Positions 1-7,296 are shown, numbered from the stretch's first letter. The stretch: 9,594 nucleotides of DNA from Bradyrhizobiaceae bacterium (GCA_016793685.1 JAEULX010000231.1:1-9594); one strand, 5' to 3'. Program-made: numbers and translations. The notes: a model not told the origin generated them from the sequence alone.

Positions 1-1381
1 GCACGCCGGGCATGGCGGCGGAGACGAGATAGGCCACCCGCAATGCGCCGCCGAGCACGCGCGCCCGGTCGATCATCCGCGCGCTCGCCAGTTCCCGCAC
101 ATGCGGCGACAGTTCCCCTTCCCATAGCCCGACATGACGAAAGAAGACGGCCAGCGCGAGAAAAGCGCGCCCCGGGTGATCGACGCCGAGGAAGCTCGCA
201 TGCGCGATGATGTTGAGGGACTGCTCGCCGCGGTAGTCGGGATGCGCGCGCCAGCCGATGTCGGCCAGCAGGCATGCGGCGTGGCGCAGGCGCACTTCCT
301 CCGGGGTCTCGTCGATCCCGGACGAGGCCATGAACCGGTCGGTCCACCGGATCAATTCCTCGCCGTGCTGCGGCGAGCGTGATCGCAGCACATTGAGGTC
401 GCGCGCCGCGGCCAGCAGCGCGTCGCGCTTCTGCTCCGTCTTGCCGAGAAGCGAATAAAGCAGGCCTTCGCGCACTCCGGCGGCGGAGATGACGATCTCG
501 CGCGGCTTGGCGCGCCGGATGATGTGCTCCAGCACCACCGCGGCGTAGCCGAGCAGCGGCCGGCGCGCATCGGTCACGGACTCGATCTGCGACAGCATCT
601 CGGGATTGACGCGGCGGACGAGACGGACGAATTCGAGCGCATCCTTCGCGGGGATCGCATAGCCGTGCATGACATGCAGCGGATAGCCCGTCTGGCGCAT
701 GTACAGCCGGGCGAGCGCCCGCCAGGTGCCGCCGACGGCGTAAAACGCGCGCCCTGCTCCGGTGGGGAGAAAGCGCACGTCGGCCAGCGTCCGCGTGACG
801 ATTTTCTCGGCCTTCTTCAGCGATTTCTCGGAAATGTCCTGGAGCGCGAGCCCGCCCAACGGCAAAGTGATGGCCGCGCGGCAGCGCGAATTGCGCAGGT
901 CGATGAGTTCGAGCGATCCGCCGCCGAGGTCGCCGACGATCCCGTCGGCGTCATGGATGCCGGATACGATGCCGAGCGCCGACAGCTCCGCCTCGCGCTT
1001 GCCGGAGATCACGTCGATCTTCACCCGGCAGATCTTCTCCGCCTCCCGGATGAAGTCGGGGCCGTTCATGGCGTCGCGGCATGCCGCGGTGGCGAGGATC
1101 CACAGCTTGCGCGCGCCCATCGTATCGCAGAGGGCGCGAAAGCGGCGCAGCGCCGCCAACGCCCGTTCGACGGCGTCGCGCGCGAGCAGGCCGGTGGATT
1201 GCACCTCGCGCCCGAGCCCGGCAAGAACTTTCTCGTTGAAGATCGGCGTGGGGCTGCGCGTCAGGCCCTCATAGGCGACGAGACGGACCGAGTTCGATCC
1301 GATGTCGATGACGGCGATCGGCGGGCCGTGATCGAGACGGCCTTTTGCGGCGCCGCGGCTGGTCTGTGTGCGGCTAGCCAC
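1..1381 (-). CDS. ppx: Exopolyphosphatase / GppA-family phosphatase, C-terminus cut by window edge
   Basis: Member of the Ppx/GppA family (ASKHA fold), which hydrolyses terminal phosphates from polyphosphate and, in some members, pppGpp. The reading frame is open for 460 codons from a GTG at 1381 to the left edge. Seen in the translation: phosphate-1 motif DIGSNSVRLV (about residues 26-35), ATAACRDAMN (about 97-106), phosphate-2 motif GDLGGGSLEL (about 150-159), then VGGTWRAL, and SAAGVREGLLYSLL followed by a helical, HD-like C-terminal domain. GTG is chosen because there is no in-frame Met before the first motif, it gives a short basic N-terminus, and GGGGAG lies 3 bases upstream. It overlaps the ppk stop by 8 bp, so translational coupling is likely. 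Family proteins in this group are about 500 residues (recalled), so perhaps 40 residues are missing. Exopolyphosphatase rather than dedicated pppGpp phosphatase is inferred from the ppk neighbour. Confidence 0.93.
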   Translation of the reverse strand, partial: MASRTQTSRGAAKGRLDHGPPIAVIDIGSNSVRLVAYEGLTRSPTPIFNEKVLAGLGREVQSTGLLARDAVERALAALRRFRALCDTMGARKLWILATAACRDAMNGPDFIREAEKICRVKIDVISGKREAELSALGIVSGIHDADGIVGDLGGGSLELIDLRNSRCRAAITLPLGGLALQDISEKSLKKAEKIVTRTLADVRFLPTGAGRAFYAVGGTWRALARLYMRQTGYPLHVMHGYAIPAKDALEFVRLVRRVNPEMLSQIESVTDARRPLLGYAAVVLEHIIRRAKPREIVISAAGVREGLLYSLLGKTEQKRDALLAAARDLNVLRSRSPQHGEELIRWTDRFMASSGIDETPEEVRLRHAACLLADIGWRAHPDYRGEQSLNIIAHASFLGVDHPGRAFLALAVFFRHVGLWEGELSPHVRELASARMIDRARVLGGALRVAYLVSAAMPGV

Positions 1382-3587
1382 GGTCTCCCCGCCGCGTAAG
1401 GCTGCGAGGCGAGGATTCCTTGAGCGATTTTCCGCGGCCGGACAGGCTCGGATTGGTCATGAAATACTTGTGTGCGTTGAACGGCTCTTCGCCCGCTGCA
1501 ACCTTGATACGCGTCCATGCTCCGGTCGGCAAGAGCGTCCAGCTCTGCTGGTTGTCCTTCAGATTGGCGATCATGATCTGGTCGAGCACCTGCTGGTGCA
1601 CCGTCGGATTGATGATCGGACAGAGCGCCTCGACGCGGCGATCGAGATTGCGCGGCATCATGTCGGCCGACGAAATATAGACATGCGCTTTCGCGTGCGG
1701 CAGCCCGTGGCCGCCGCCGAAGCAATAGATGCGGCTGTGTTCGAGGAAGCGCCCGACGATCGACTTGACCCGGATGTTCTCGGACAGGCCGGCAACGCCG
1801 GGCCGCAGGCAGCAGATGCCGCGCACCACGAGGTCGATCTGCACGCCCGCCTGGGACGCCTCGTAGAGCGCATCGACGATGCCGGGATCGACCAGCGAAT
1901 TCATTTTCATCCAGATCGCCGCCGGCCGGCCGGCGCGGGCATGGGCGATCTCCTGCGTGATATGCTCGACGATGCGGCCGCGCAGATTGACCGGCGAGAC
2001 CGCCATGCGTTCGAGCCCGGCCGGCTCGGCATAGCCGGTGATGAAATTGAAGATGCGGGCGACGTCGCGCGCGATCGCAGGATCGGCGGTGAAGAACGAC
2101 AGGTCGGTGTAAACGCGCGCGGTCACCGGGTGATAGTTGCCGGTGCCGGTATGGACATACGACAACGGCGACCCGCTCTCGCGGCGCACCACGAGAGAGA
2201 GCTTCGCGTGCGTTTTCAGCTCGAAGAACCCGTATACGACTTGTGCGCCGGCGCGCTCCAGGTCGCGCGCCCAGCGGATGTTCGCCTCTTCGTCGAAGCG
2301 CGCCTTCAGCTCGACCACCGCCGTGACCGACTTGCCAAGCTCGGCGGCTTCCGCCAGCGCCTGTACGATCTGACTGTCCTTCGAGGTGCGGTAGAGCGTC
2401 TGTTTGATGGCGACCACGTCCGGGTCGCGCGCCGCCTGCTGCAGGAACTGCACCACCACATCGAACGATTCGTAGGGATGGTGGACGATGAGGTCCTTCT
2501 GGCGGATGGCGGCGAAGCAGTCGCCGGCATGGTCGCGGATGCGCTCGGGAAACCGCGGCTTGTACGGTTTCCATTCGAGATCGTGACGATTGAGGGAGGA
2601 TAGCTGCGAAAGCTCGGAGAGCGCGAGCGCGCCCTCGACGATGAAGACCTCATTGTCTTCGACCGCGAGTTCGCGCTGCACGAAGGCGCGCAGCTCGGCC
2701 GGCATCGCCGCCTCGACCTCGAGCCGGATCACCGAGCCGCGCCGGCGTTGCTTCAGCGCGGTTTCGTACAGCCGCACGAGGTCCTCGGCCTCTTCCTCGA
2801 CTTCGACTTCCGAGTCGCGCAGCACCCTGAAGCCGCCCTGCCCCTTGACCGAATAGCCGGGGAAAAGGCGCGGCACGAACATGGCGATCACCTGTTCGAG
2901 CGTGATCAGCCGTACGACGTCGCCTTCCCCCGGCAGCTTGATGAACCGCTCCACCTTGGGAGGCACGCGGATGAGCGCGTTCAGCGCGCGCCCGTCATGG
3001 GTGCGGCCCAGCTGCAGGGCCAGCGAGAAGCTGAAATTCGGAATGAAGGGAAAGGGATGCGCGGGATCGATGGCGAGCGGCGTCAACACCGGAAAGATCC
3101 GGTGCAGGAAATAGTCCTCGAGCCAATGCCGGTCGGCCTTCTTGACGGAGTCGGCTTCGACGAAAACGATATTGGCGCCGGCCAAATCCGTCTTGAGCTC
3201 GCGCCAGCGCTGCTGCTGGTCGAAGGCAAGCGTGGCGACCGCCTCGTTGATGCGCGCGAGCTGTTCGCTCGGGGTCAGTCCATCCGGGCTTTTTGTCGCG
3301 ATGCCCGCCTCGACCTGACCGATGTAGCCGGCGACGCGCACCATGAAGAATTCGTCGAGATTGTTGGCGGAAATCGACAGGAACCGCACCCGCTCCAGCA
3401 ACGGATGGCTCGGGTTTTCCGCTTCTTCGAGAACGCGGCGGTTGAACTGAAGCCAGGACAACTCGCGGTTGAAAAACCGGTCGGAGCTCGTCTTGATCGG
3501 CGGTTCGGGCTGTTGGGGCGGCGGGGCTAAAGGCTCGACGGGTTCCGCTGGTTCGATTGAGAGAACGGACAGTCTGCGATCTGCCAT
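1374..3587 (-). CDS. ppk: Polyphosphate kinase 1 (PPK1)
   Basis: Reversibly transfers the gamma phosphate of ATP to a growing polyphosphate chain through a phosphohistidine intermediate. With the start at 3587 the protein has 737 residues, usual for PPK1. N-domain: FFNRELSWLQFNRRVLEEA (about residues 38-56) and ISANNLDEFFMVRVAG. Middle: HPYESFDVVVQFL and AIKQTLYRTSKDSQIVQAL. Catalytic half: YVHTGTGNYH, whose His479 aligns with the autophosphorylated His435 of the E. coli enzyme, and GRFLEHSRIY, whose His617 aligns with E. coli His592; then SSADMMPRNLDRRVE. ATG 3587 is preferred over the in-frame ATG at 3653 because GAAGG lies 8 bases upstream and the extra 22 residues do not look like the family. 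The first ~35 residues are rich in Pro and Glu and probably disordered. The 3' end overlaps ppx by 8 bp, giving a synthesis/degradation pair. Confidence 0.97.
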   Translation of the reverse strand: MADRRLSVLSIEPAEPVEPLAPPPQQPEPPIKTSSDRFFNRELSWLQFNRRVLEEAENPSHPLLERVRFLSISANNLDEFFMVRVAGYIGQVEAGIATKSPDGLTPSEQLARINEAVATLAFDQQQRWRELKTDLAGANIVFVEADSVKKADRHWLEDYFLHRIFPVLTPLAIDPAHPFPFIPNFSFSLALQLGRTHDGRALNALIRVPPKVERFIKLPGEGDVVRLITLEQVIAMFVPRLFPGYSVKGQGGFRVLRDSEVEVEEEAEDLVRLYETALKQRRRGSVIRLEVEAAMPAELRAFVQRELAVEDNEVFIVEGALALSELSQLSSLNRHDLEWKPYKPRFPERIRDHAGDCFAAIRQKDLIVHHPYESFDVVVQFLQQAARDPDVVAIKQTLYRTSKDSQIVQALAEAAELGKSVTAVVELKARFDEEANIRWARDLERAGAQVVYGFFELKTHAKLSLVVRRESGSPLSYVHTGTGNYHPVTARVYTDLSFFTADPAIARDVARIFNFITGYAEPAGLERMAVSPVNLRGRIVEHITQEIAHARAGRPAAIWMKMNSLVDPGIVDALYEASQAGVQIDLVVRGICCLRPGVAGLSENIRVKSIVGRFLEHSRIYCFGGGHGLPHAKAHVYISSADMMPRNLDRRVEALCPIINPTVHQQVLDQIMIANLKDNQQSWTLLPTGAWTRIKVAAGEEPFNAHKYFMTNPSLSGRGKSLKESSPRSLTRRGDRG

Positions 3588-3734
3588 CGATTTTACCTTC
3601 AAGGCCTGAATGGGAATCAGCCCCGGCGAGCCGCCGAGCTTATCCCGAATCACCGGGCCGGAACTATGACCTGCCGACGACGCCGGATGCCGCAGGAAGG
3701 CCCGGCGAGGCCCGAAGCGGCCGGAATCGGGGCA
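3588..3734. other. 147-bp gap between hdaA and ppk
   Basis: No gene is credible here. The gap separates the phosphatidyltransferase-hdaA pair from ppk-ppx and may carry a ppk promoter. I could not pick a convincing -35/-10 pair. A single GGTCATA on the minus strand (about 3665-3671) resembles half of a Pho box, but no second half follows at the expected spacing. No terminator with a T-tract is visible after hdaA, so read-through into ppk is possible. Confidence 0.4.
3596..3600 (-). promoter_or_regulatory. Ribosome-binding site that decides the ppk start
   Basis: The minus strand reads GAAGG here, 8 bases before the ATG at 3587. The longer in-frame start at 3653 has no comparable purine tract, which supports the shorter protein. 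Confidence 0.6.
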
Positions 3735-4424
3735 CTAGCCGCCATTCGTCGCGTCCAGGAGTTCCGCCGCCAGCGCGCGCGTGACGGGGCGCTGTTGCCG
3801 CAGCCCTTCCCGGTCGAGAGCGGCGACGACCGCCTGGGCGGCGACGATCGAGCGTTCGACCCGGCGTTCGAGATAAACGAGCAAGGCCTCGTCGACGGTC
3901 AGTTGGCGGTCAGCGAACAATTTGACCAAGACCGTGCGGAACAGCGCGTCATCGGGCGGCCCAATGGTGACGACCGGCACGGCGCGCAGGCGGGACGCGA
4001 GATCGGCGAGCCGCAAGGTCCAGGTGGCGGGCGCACTCTCCGCCGTCAGCAGCACGTAGCCCTGCTCCTCGCGCGCGATATTGAGAAGATGGAACAAGGC
4101 CCGCTCATTCACCGCCCCCGCCGCGGCGTCCTCCACCAGGACGGCCCCGCTCGCAAGCGCAGCCGGCGCTGCGGCCTCGTCGAGCGCGCTCGCAGCGATC
4201 ATCCGCGCCCCGGCGCGCGCCGCCCAGATGGCCGCGAGGTGGCTTTTGCCGGAGCCGCGCGGCCCGACCAGCGCGAGCGTTCTTCCCGGCCAATCCGGCC
4301 AGCGCTCGATCGCGTCGAGCGCCGCGGCGTTGCATGGCCCCACCATAAAATCTTCACGCGCCAAACTCGCGGGATGGCTGAGCGCCAGGGTCAGCTGCAC
4401 CGGCTCTCGTGCCCGCGCGCCCAT
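3735..4424 (-). CDS. hdaA: DnaA-homologous regulatory ATPase, HdaA/Hda family
   Basis: Hda-family AAA+ proteins bind the DNA polymerase sliding clamp and stimulate ATP hydrolysis by DnaA after initiation (regulatory inactivation of DnaA). With ATG 4424 the protein has 229 residues, right for the family. QLTLAL at residues 10-15 matches the N-terminal clamp-binding motif (QLSLPL in E. coli Hda). Walker A is GPRGSGKS (54-61). Walker B is VLVEDA (95-100), with Glu98 and Asp99. DLASRL (141-146) carries Arg145, the arginine-finger position. The C-terminal part (about 175-225) is the helical lid. There is no DnaA DNA-binding domain IV. The open frame extends upstream to 4718, but that part lies inside the neighbouring gene in another frame and is not family-like. 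The start overlaps the upstream stop as TGATG, which implies coupled translation. A DnaA-like protein of other role is possible but less likely. Confidence 0.9.
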   Translation of the reverse strand: MGARAREPVQLTLALSHPASLAREDFMVGPCNAAALDAIERWPDWPGRTLALVGPRGSGKSHLAAIWAARAGARMIAASALDEAAAPAALASGAVLVEDAAAGAVNERALFHLLNIAREEQGYVLLTAESAPATWTLRLADLASRLRAVPVVTIGPPDDALFRTVLVKLFADRQLTVDEALLVYLERRVERSIVAAQAVVAALDREGLRQQRPVTRALAAELLDATNGG

Positions 4425-4993
4425 CAGCCGAACTCGTGCTCCGGCGTGTTCATGTGACGAATCCATTCCCGCGTGTAGAATCCGACCGACACGAGAGTAA
4501 GCGTCGCCACGACGAACATCAGCACTGTCTGCAAAGGGCCCGCATTGAAATCGAAGGCCAGCGAGCCGAGAACGAGGCTGGCGAACACGATTTGCGCCAC
4601 CGTATTGAGCTTGGAAACATTCAGCGGGCGTATCTTGACCGGTTTGCCCACCAATAGCGCCAGCGTCACCGCCCCGATGATCAGGATATCGCGGGACACG
4701 ACGAGGACGACCAGCCACAGCGGGATCGCTCCCGCTATTCCGAGTCCGACGAACACCGAGATGATGAGAGCCTTGTCCGCCAAGGGATCGAGAAACGCGC
4801 CGAACTTGGTGGACATGCCGAACCGCTTCGCGAGAAACCCGTCGACGGCGTCGCTGAGGCCCGCGACGACGAACAGCGCGAACGCGACCGCCGCTTCGCC
4901 CGCCGCAATCGCCCAGACGAGAGCGGGAACAAGCATAATGCGCCCGATCGTGATAAGGTTGGGAAGGCTGAATGTTCGTCCCGGCTCACCCAT
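4424..4993 (-). CDS. CDP-alcohol phosphatidyltransferase (PgsA-like)
   Basis: Integral membrane enzyme of the CDP-alcohol phosphatidyltransferase family, which joins CDP-diacylglycerol to an alcohol. The closest familiar members make phosphatidylglycerophosphate (PgsA) or cardiolipin; the acceptor cannot be fixed from sequence. In the 189-residue form from ATG 4993, SLPNLITIGRIMLVP opens the protein (residues 9-23). The catalytic motif D-x2-D-G-x2-A-R-x8-G-x3-D-x3-D is present as D48, D51, G52, A55, K56, G65, D69, D73, with Lys where the consensus has Arg (R57 follows). Several hydrophobic segments follow (roughly 75-95, 98-120, 130-150, 155-175). A GTG at 5014 would add seven residues; neither start has a good Shine-Dalgarno site, and ATG 4993 fits the family better. 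The stop overlaps hdaA by one base. The gene is divergent from purM. Confidence 0.88.
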   Translation of the reverse strand: MGEPGRTFSLPNLITIGRIMLVPALVWAIAAGEAAVAFALFVVAGLSDAVDGFLAKRFGMSTKFGAFLDPLADKALIISVFVGLGIAGAIPLWLVVLVVSRDILIIGAVTLALLVGKPVKIRPLNVSKLNTVAQIVFASLVLGSLAFDFNAGPLQTVLMFVVATLTLVSVGFYTREWIRHMNTPEHEFG

Positions 4994-5099
4994 ACTGCAA
5001 TCAACCGACCTCACGTCACGCTAGACAAGACACCTTCTGATATTGCGATCAGGATTGTCGCGCTAGCTCCCATTTCCGCCCTCCAACCGGGCTATATCC
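4994..5099. promoter_or_regulatory. Divergent promoter region between the phosphatidyltransferase gene and purM
   Basis: About 106 bp lies between two divergent start codons, so promoters for both directions must sit here or extend into the genes. It holds a perfect 5-bp inverted repeat, CTGAT at 5037-5041 and ATCAG at 5048-5052, which could be an operator half-site pair but is short enough to arise by chance. I could not assign -35/-10 boxes with confidence. Confidence 0.45.
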
Positions 5100-6173
5100 A
5101 TGCGCGACGGCATCAAATCGAGCTTGAGCTATGCGGACGCCGGCGTCGATATCGATGCCGGCAACAAGATGGTCGACCTGATCAAGCCCCTGGTGCGGGC
5201 GACGGCGCGGCCGGGCGCAAACGTGGAAATCGGCGGCTTCGGCGGATTGTTCGACCTCAAGGCGACGGGCTTCAAGGACCCGGTCCTGGTGGCGGCGACC
5301 GATGGCGTCGGCACCAAGGTCAAGATCGCGATCGAAAGCGGGCAGCACGACACGATCGGCATCGACCTCGTCGCCATGTCGGTGAACGACCTCGTCGTAC
5401 AGGGGGCGGAGCCCCTGTTTTTCCTCGACTATTTTGCCTGCGGCAAGCTCGACCCGGAGATCGGCGCGCGCGTCGTCGCGGGAGTGGCGGCGGGCTGCCG
5501 CCAGGCGCGTTGCGCGCTGATCGGCGGCGAGACGGCGGAGATGCCGGGCATCTACGCGCCGGGGGACTACGATCTCGCCGGCTTCGCCGTCGGCGCGGTC
5601 GAACGCGACGGACTGCTGCCGCGCTCCGACACCGTCGCCGGGGATGCCGTGCTTGGGATCGTGTCCTCGGGAGTCCATTCGAACGGCTTTTCGCTGGTGC
5701 GGCGCATCGTGGAACAGCAGGGAGTGGGATGGAACGATCCCGCGCCTTTCGACGCTTCGACCCCGCTCGGTCAGGCGCTCCTCGCGCCGACCCTGATCTA
5801 TGTCGAGGCCTGCCTCGCCGCAATCCGCGCCACGGGTGCGGTAAAAGCCCTCGCCCACATCACCGGCGGCGGCCTCACCGAAAACATCCCGCGCGTTCTG
5901 CCGCAAGGATTGGGGGTGCGGATCGATCTCGAACGCCTGCCGCTCCTGCCGGTGTTTCAATGGCTCGCTCAATCCGGCGGCATTGCCGAGGCGGAAATGC
6001 TGCGCACCTTCAATTGCGGGATCGGCATGGTGGCGATCGTCGCGTCCGACCGGGCGGCGGCTGCTACGGCCGCCTTCGCGCAGTCCGGCCACAGCGTCAT
6101 TCCGCTCGGCGCCGTGGTCGAGGCGAGCGGCGAGCGGGTCGCCTATCGCGGGCGCCTCTCCTTCGGAACGTGA
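5100..6173 (+). CDS. purM: Phosphoribosylformylglycinamidine cyclo-ligase (AIR synthetase)
   Basis: Catalyses ATP-dependent ring closure of formylglycinamidine ribonucleotide to 5-aminoimidazole ribonucleotide, the fifth step of de novo purine synthesis, in the cytosol. The 357 residues are full length. Family motifs are clear: YADAGVDIDAGN near the N-terminus (11-22), ATDGVGTK (66-73) in the nucleotide-binding region, MSVNDLVVQGAEPLFFLDY (93-111), GGETAEMPGIY (142-152), GIVSSGVHSNGFSL, and HITGGGLTENIPRVLP in the C-terminal domain. The ATG at 5100 gives the expected N-terminus. No clear Shine-Dalgarno site precedes it, only a weak CCGGG. purN follows after 18 bp, so the two are almost certainly one operon. 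Confidence 0.98.
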   Translation: MRDGIKSSLSYADAGVDIDAGNKMVDLIKPLVRATARPGANVEIGGFGGLFDLKATGFKDPVLVAATDGVGTKVKIAIESGQHDTIGIDLVAMSVNDLVVQGAEPLFFLDYFACGKLDPEIGARVVAGVAAGCRQARCALIGGETAEMPGIYAPGDYDLAGFAVGAVERDGLLPRSDTVAGDAVLGIVSSGVHSNGFSLVRRIVEQQGVGWNDPAPFDASTPLGQALLAPTLIYVEACLAAIRATGAVKALAHITGGGLTENIPRVLPQGLGVRIDLERLPLLPVFQWLAQSGGIAEAEMLRTFNCGIGMVAIVASDRAAAATAAFAQSGHSVIPLGAVVEASGERVAYRGRLSFGT

Positions 6174-6180
6174 AAGCCTC

Positions 6181-6189
6181 GGGAGAGGA
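6181..6189 (+). promoter_or_regulatory. purN ribosome-binding site
   Basis: GGGAGAGGA ends 2 bases before the purN ATG at 6192; the GGGAG part sits 6 bases from it. It lies between the purM stop (6171-6173) and purN and supports ATG 6192. Confidence 0.6.
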
Positions 6190-6191
6190 CC

Positions 6192-6845
6192 ATGCAGCGC
6201 AAGCGCGTCGCCATCCTGATTTCGGGCCGCGGGTCGAACATGGCGGCGCTGATTTCGGCTGCCGCGGATCCTGACTACCCCGCCGAGATCGCGCTCGTCG
6301 TTTCCAATCGTCCGGACGCTGCGGGGCTTGCGCGGGCGAAGGCGGCAAGGATTGCGACGCTCGTGATCGATCACAAGACCTTCGGCAAGGATCGCGAGGC
6401 GTTCGAGCGCGCGCTCGACGCCGAGCTTGCGTCGCACAGGATTGATATCGTCTGCCTTGCCGGGTTCATGCGCCTGTTCACGCCGTGGTTCGTAACGCGC
6501 TGGCGGGAGCGGATGATCAACATCCACCCTGCCCTGCTGCCTGCGTTCAAGGGGCTGGACACCCATGAGCGCGCGCTCGCCGCGGGGGTGAAGGTGCACG
6601 GCGCCTCCGTGCATTTCGTCGTTCCCGAGATGGACTCCGGACCCATCATCGTCCAGTCGGCGGTGCCGGTGCGCGACGATGACACACCCGACACGCTGGC
6701 GGCGCGCGTGCTCGTCGCCGAGCATCGCATCTATCCGCTCGCCCTGCGCTGGCTCGCGGAGAATCGCCTCTCGGTGGTCGACGGACGCTGCAACGTCGCC
6801 GGCGCGGGCGACCGCGCCGAAATGCTGATCTCGCCGTCGCCGTGA
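6192..6845 (+). CDS. purN: Phosphoribosylglycinamide formyltransferase (GAR transformylase)
   Basis: Transfers a formyl group from 10-formyltetrahydrofolate to glycinamide ribonucleotide, the third step of de novo purine synthesis. The 217 residues are the usual length. Seen: VAILISGRGSNMAAL at the N-terminus (6-20), with the GRGSN phosphate-binding loop; INIHPALLPAFKGLDTHERA (109-128), with the catalytic pair Asn110 and His112; and HGASVHFVVPEMDSGPIIVQ (136-155), where Asp148 is the catalytic aspartate equivalent to E. coli Asp144. The last ~20 residues are variable and not conserved in the family. It lies 18 bp downstream of purM with its own ribosome-binding site and converges on the cold-shock gene. 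Confidence 0.98.
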   Translation: MQRKRVAILISGRGSNMAALISAAADPDYPAEIALVVSNRPDAAGLARAKAARIATLVIDHKTFGKDREAFERALDAELASHRIDIVCLAGFMRLFTPWFVTRWRERMINIHPALLPAFKGLDTHERALAAGVKVHGASVHFVVPEMDSGPIIVQSAVPVRDDDTPDTLAARVLVAEHRIYPLALRWLAENRLSVVDGRCNVAGAGDRAEMLISPSP

Positions 6846-6891
6846 CGCGTCGCCGCGCGGTCAAGCGCCGACGGCGCGATGCGTCCGGCAC

Positions 6892-6920
6892 AATAAAAAA
6901 CCCCCGGTCGGAACCGGGGG
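6892..6920 (-). terminator. Intrinsic terminator of the cold-shock gene
   Basis: CCCCCGGT (6901-6908) and ACCGGGGG (6913-6920) form a perfect 8-bp GC-rich stem with a 4-base loop. On the minus strand it is followed at once by TTTTTTATTG, a proper U-tract, so it terminates leftward transcription from the cold-shock gene. On the plus strand there is no T-run after the stem, so it should stop purN transcripts poorly, although the stem may protect their 3' end. Confidence 0.92.
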
Positions 6921-6923
6921 CTA

Positions 6924-6958
6924 CGGGCAAGCACCCGCAAAGCCGGTGTTAGCCGGCT
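6924..6958 (-). repeat. Two further small hairpins in the cold-shock gene 3' UTR
   Basis: AGCCGG (6941-6946) and CCGGCT (6953-6958) form a 6-bp stem with a 6-base loop just after the stop codon. CGGG (6924-6927) and CCCG (6934-6937) form a weaker 4-bp stem. With the terminator they make three hairpins in about 50 bases. The second could be chance. Confidence 0.5.
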
Positions 6959-6965
6959 CGTCGCA

Positions 6966-7169
6966 TTACGCGACCTTCAGGTTCTCCGCGGAGGTTTTGC
7001 CGCGGTTGGTGACGAGTTCGTACTCGACCACCTGTCCTTCATTCAGGGTGCTGAGACCGGCACGCTCGACAGCCGAGATGTGGACGAAAACGTCCTTCTC
7101 GCCAGTCGACGGACGGATGAACCCATAGCCCTTGGTCGGGTTGAACCACTTGACGGTGCCTTTTTGCAT
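6966..7169 (-). CDS. cspA: Cold-shock-domain protein (CspA family)
   Basis: Small single-stranded nucleic-acid-binding protein with an OB fold; CspA-type proteins act as RNA chaperones or antiterminators in the cytosol. The 67 residues are full length. Seen: GTVKWFNPTKGYGFI (4-18), containing RNP1 (KGYGFI), and DVFVHIS (26-32), containing RNP2; then the conserved EGQVVEYE strand and the ending TSAENLKVA. The start is fixed by AGGAGG six bases upstream. It is convergent with purN, divergent from the ATPase gene, and has its own terminator, so it is a monocistronic unit. Whether it is cold-induced cannot be told, since alphaproteobacteria carry several paralogues; the symbol denotes the family only. 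Confidence 0.97.
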   Translation of the reverse strand: MQKGTVKWFNPTKGYGFIRPSTGEKDVFVHISAVERAGLSTLNEGQVVEYELVTNRGKTSAENLKVA

Positions 7170-7175
7170 CGTCGG

Positions 7176-7181
7176 CCTCCT
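7176..7181 (-). promoter_or_regulatory. Strong Shine-Dalgarno site of the cold-shock gene
   Basis: AGGAGG on the minus strand, six bases before the ATG at 7169. It is the best ribosome-binding site in the window and fits a highly expressed small protein. Confidence 0.85.
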
Positions 7182-7283
7182 AAGTCAGTCTGAAGAAACG
7201 AACGACAACTGCAGTCTCCTGCAATTGCCGCAACAAGCCGGGTTTTGGGGAGATCCGAAGCGACAGCGTCATCAACGCCCAAC

Positions 7284-7296
7284 GGCCGGAACGGCC
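7284..7296. repeat. Inverted repeat GGCCG-GAA-CGGCC
   Basis: A perfect 5-bp inverted repeat with a 3-base centre, immediately followed by the next hairpin. It could be an operator for the divergent genes. The same bases also read as a direct repeat ACGGCC-GGA-ACGGCC. Confidence 0.5.

Noticed and set aside
524..1399. 291-codon plus-strand ORF opposite ppx
   Set aside because: The opposite strand encodes all Ppx/GppA motifs in one frame, so this ORF is a shadow.
1368..2603. 411-codon plus-strand ORF, and a 437-codon minus-strand ORF in another frame, over ppk
   Set aside because: Both lie over the ppk frame, which has intact catalytic histidines and family motifs; they are composition shadows.
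3663..3680. Possible Pho box before ppk
   Set aside because: Only one half-site (GGTCATA on the minus strand) is present; no second half at 11-base spacing, so phosphate control by PhoB is not supported by sequence.
5049..6725. 558-codon minus-strand ORF opposite purM and purN
   Set aside because: It is antisense to two unmistakable genes, is rich in Arg, Asp, His and Gly, has no recognisable motif, and is explained by GC-rich third positions of the real genes.
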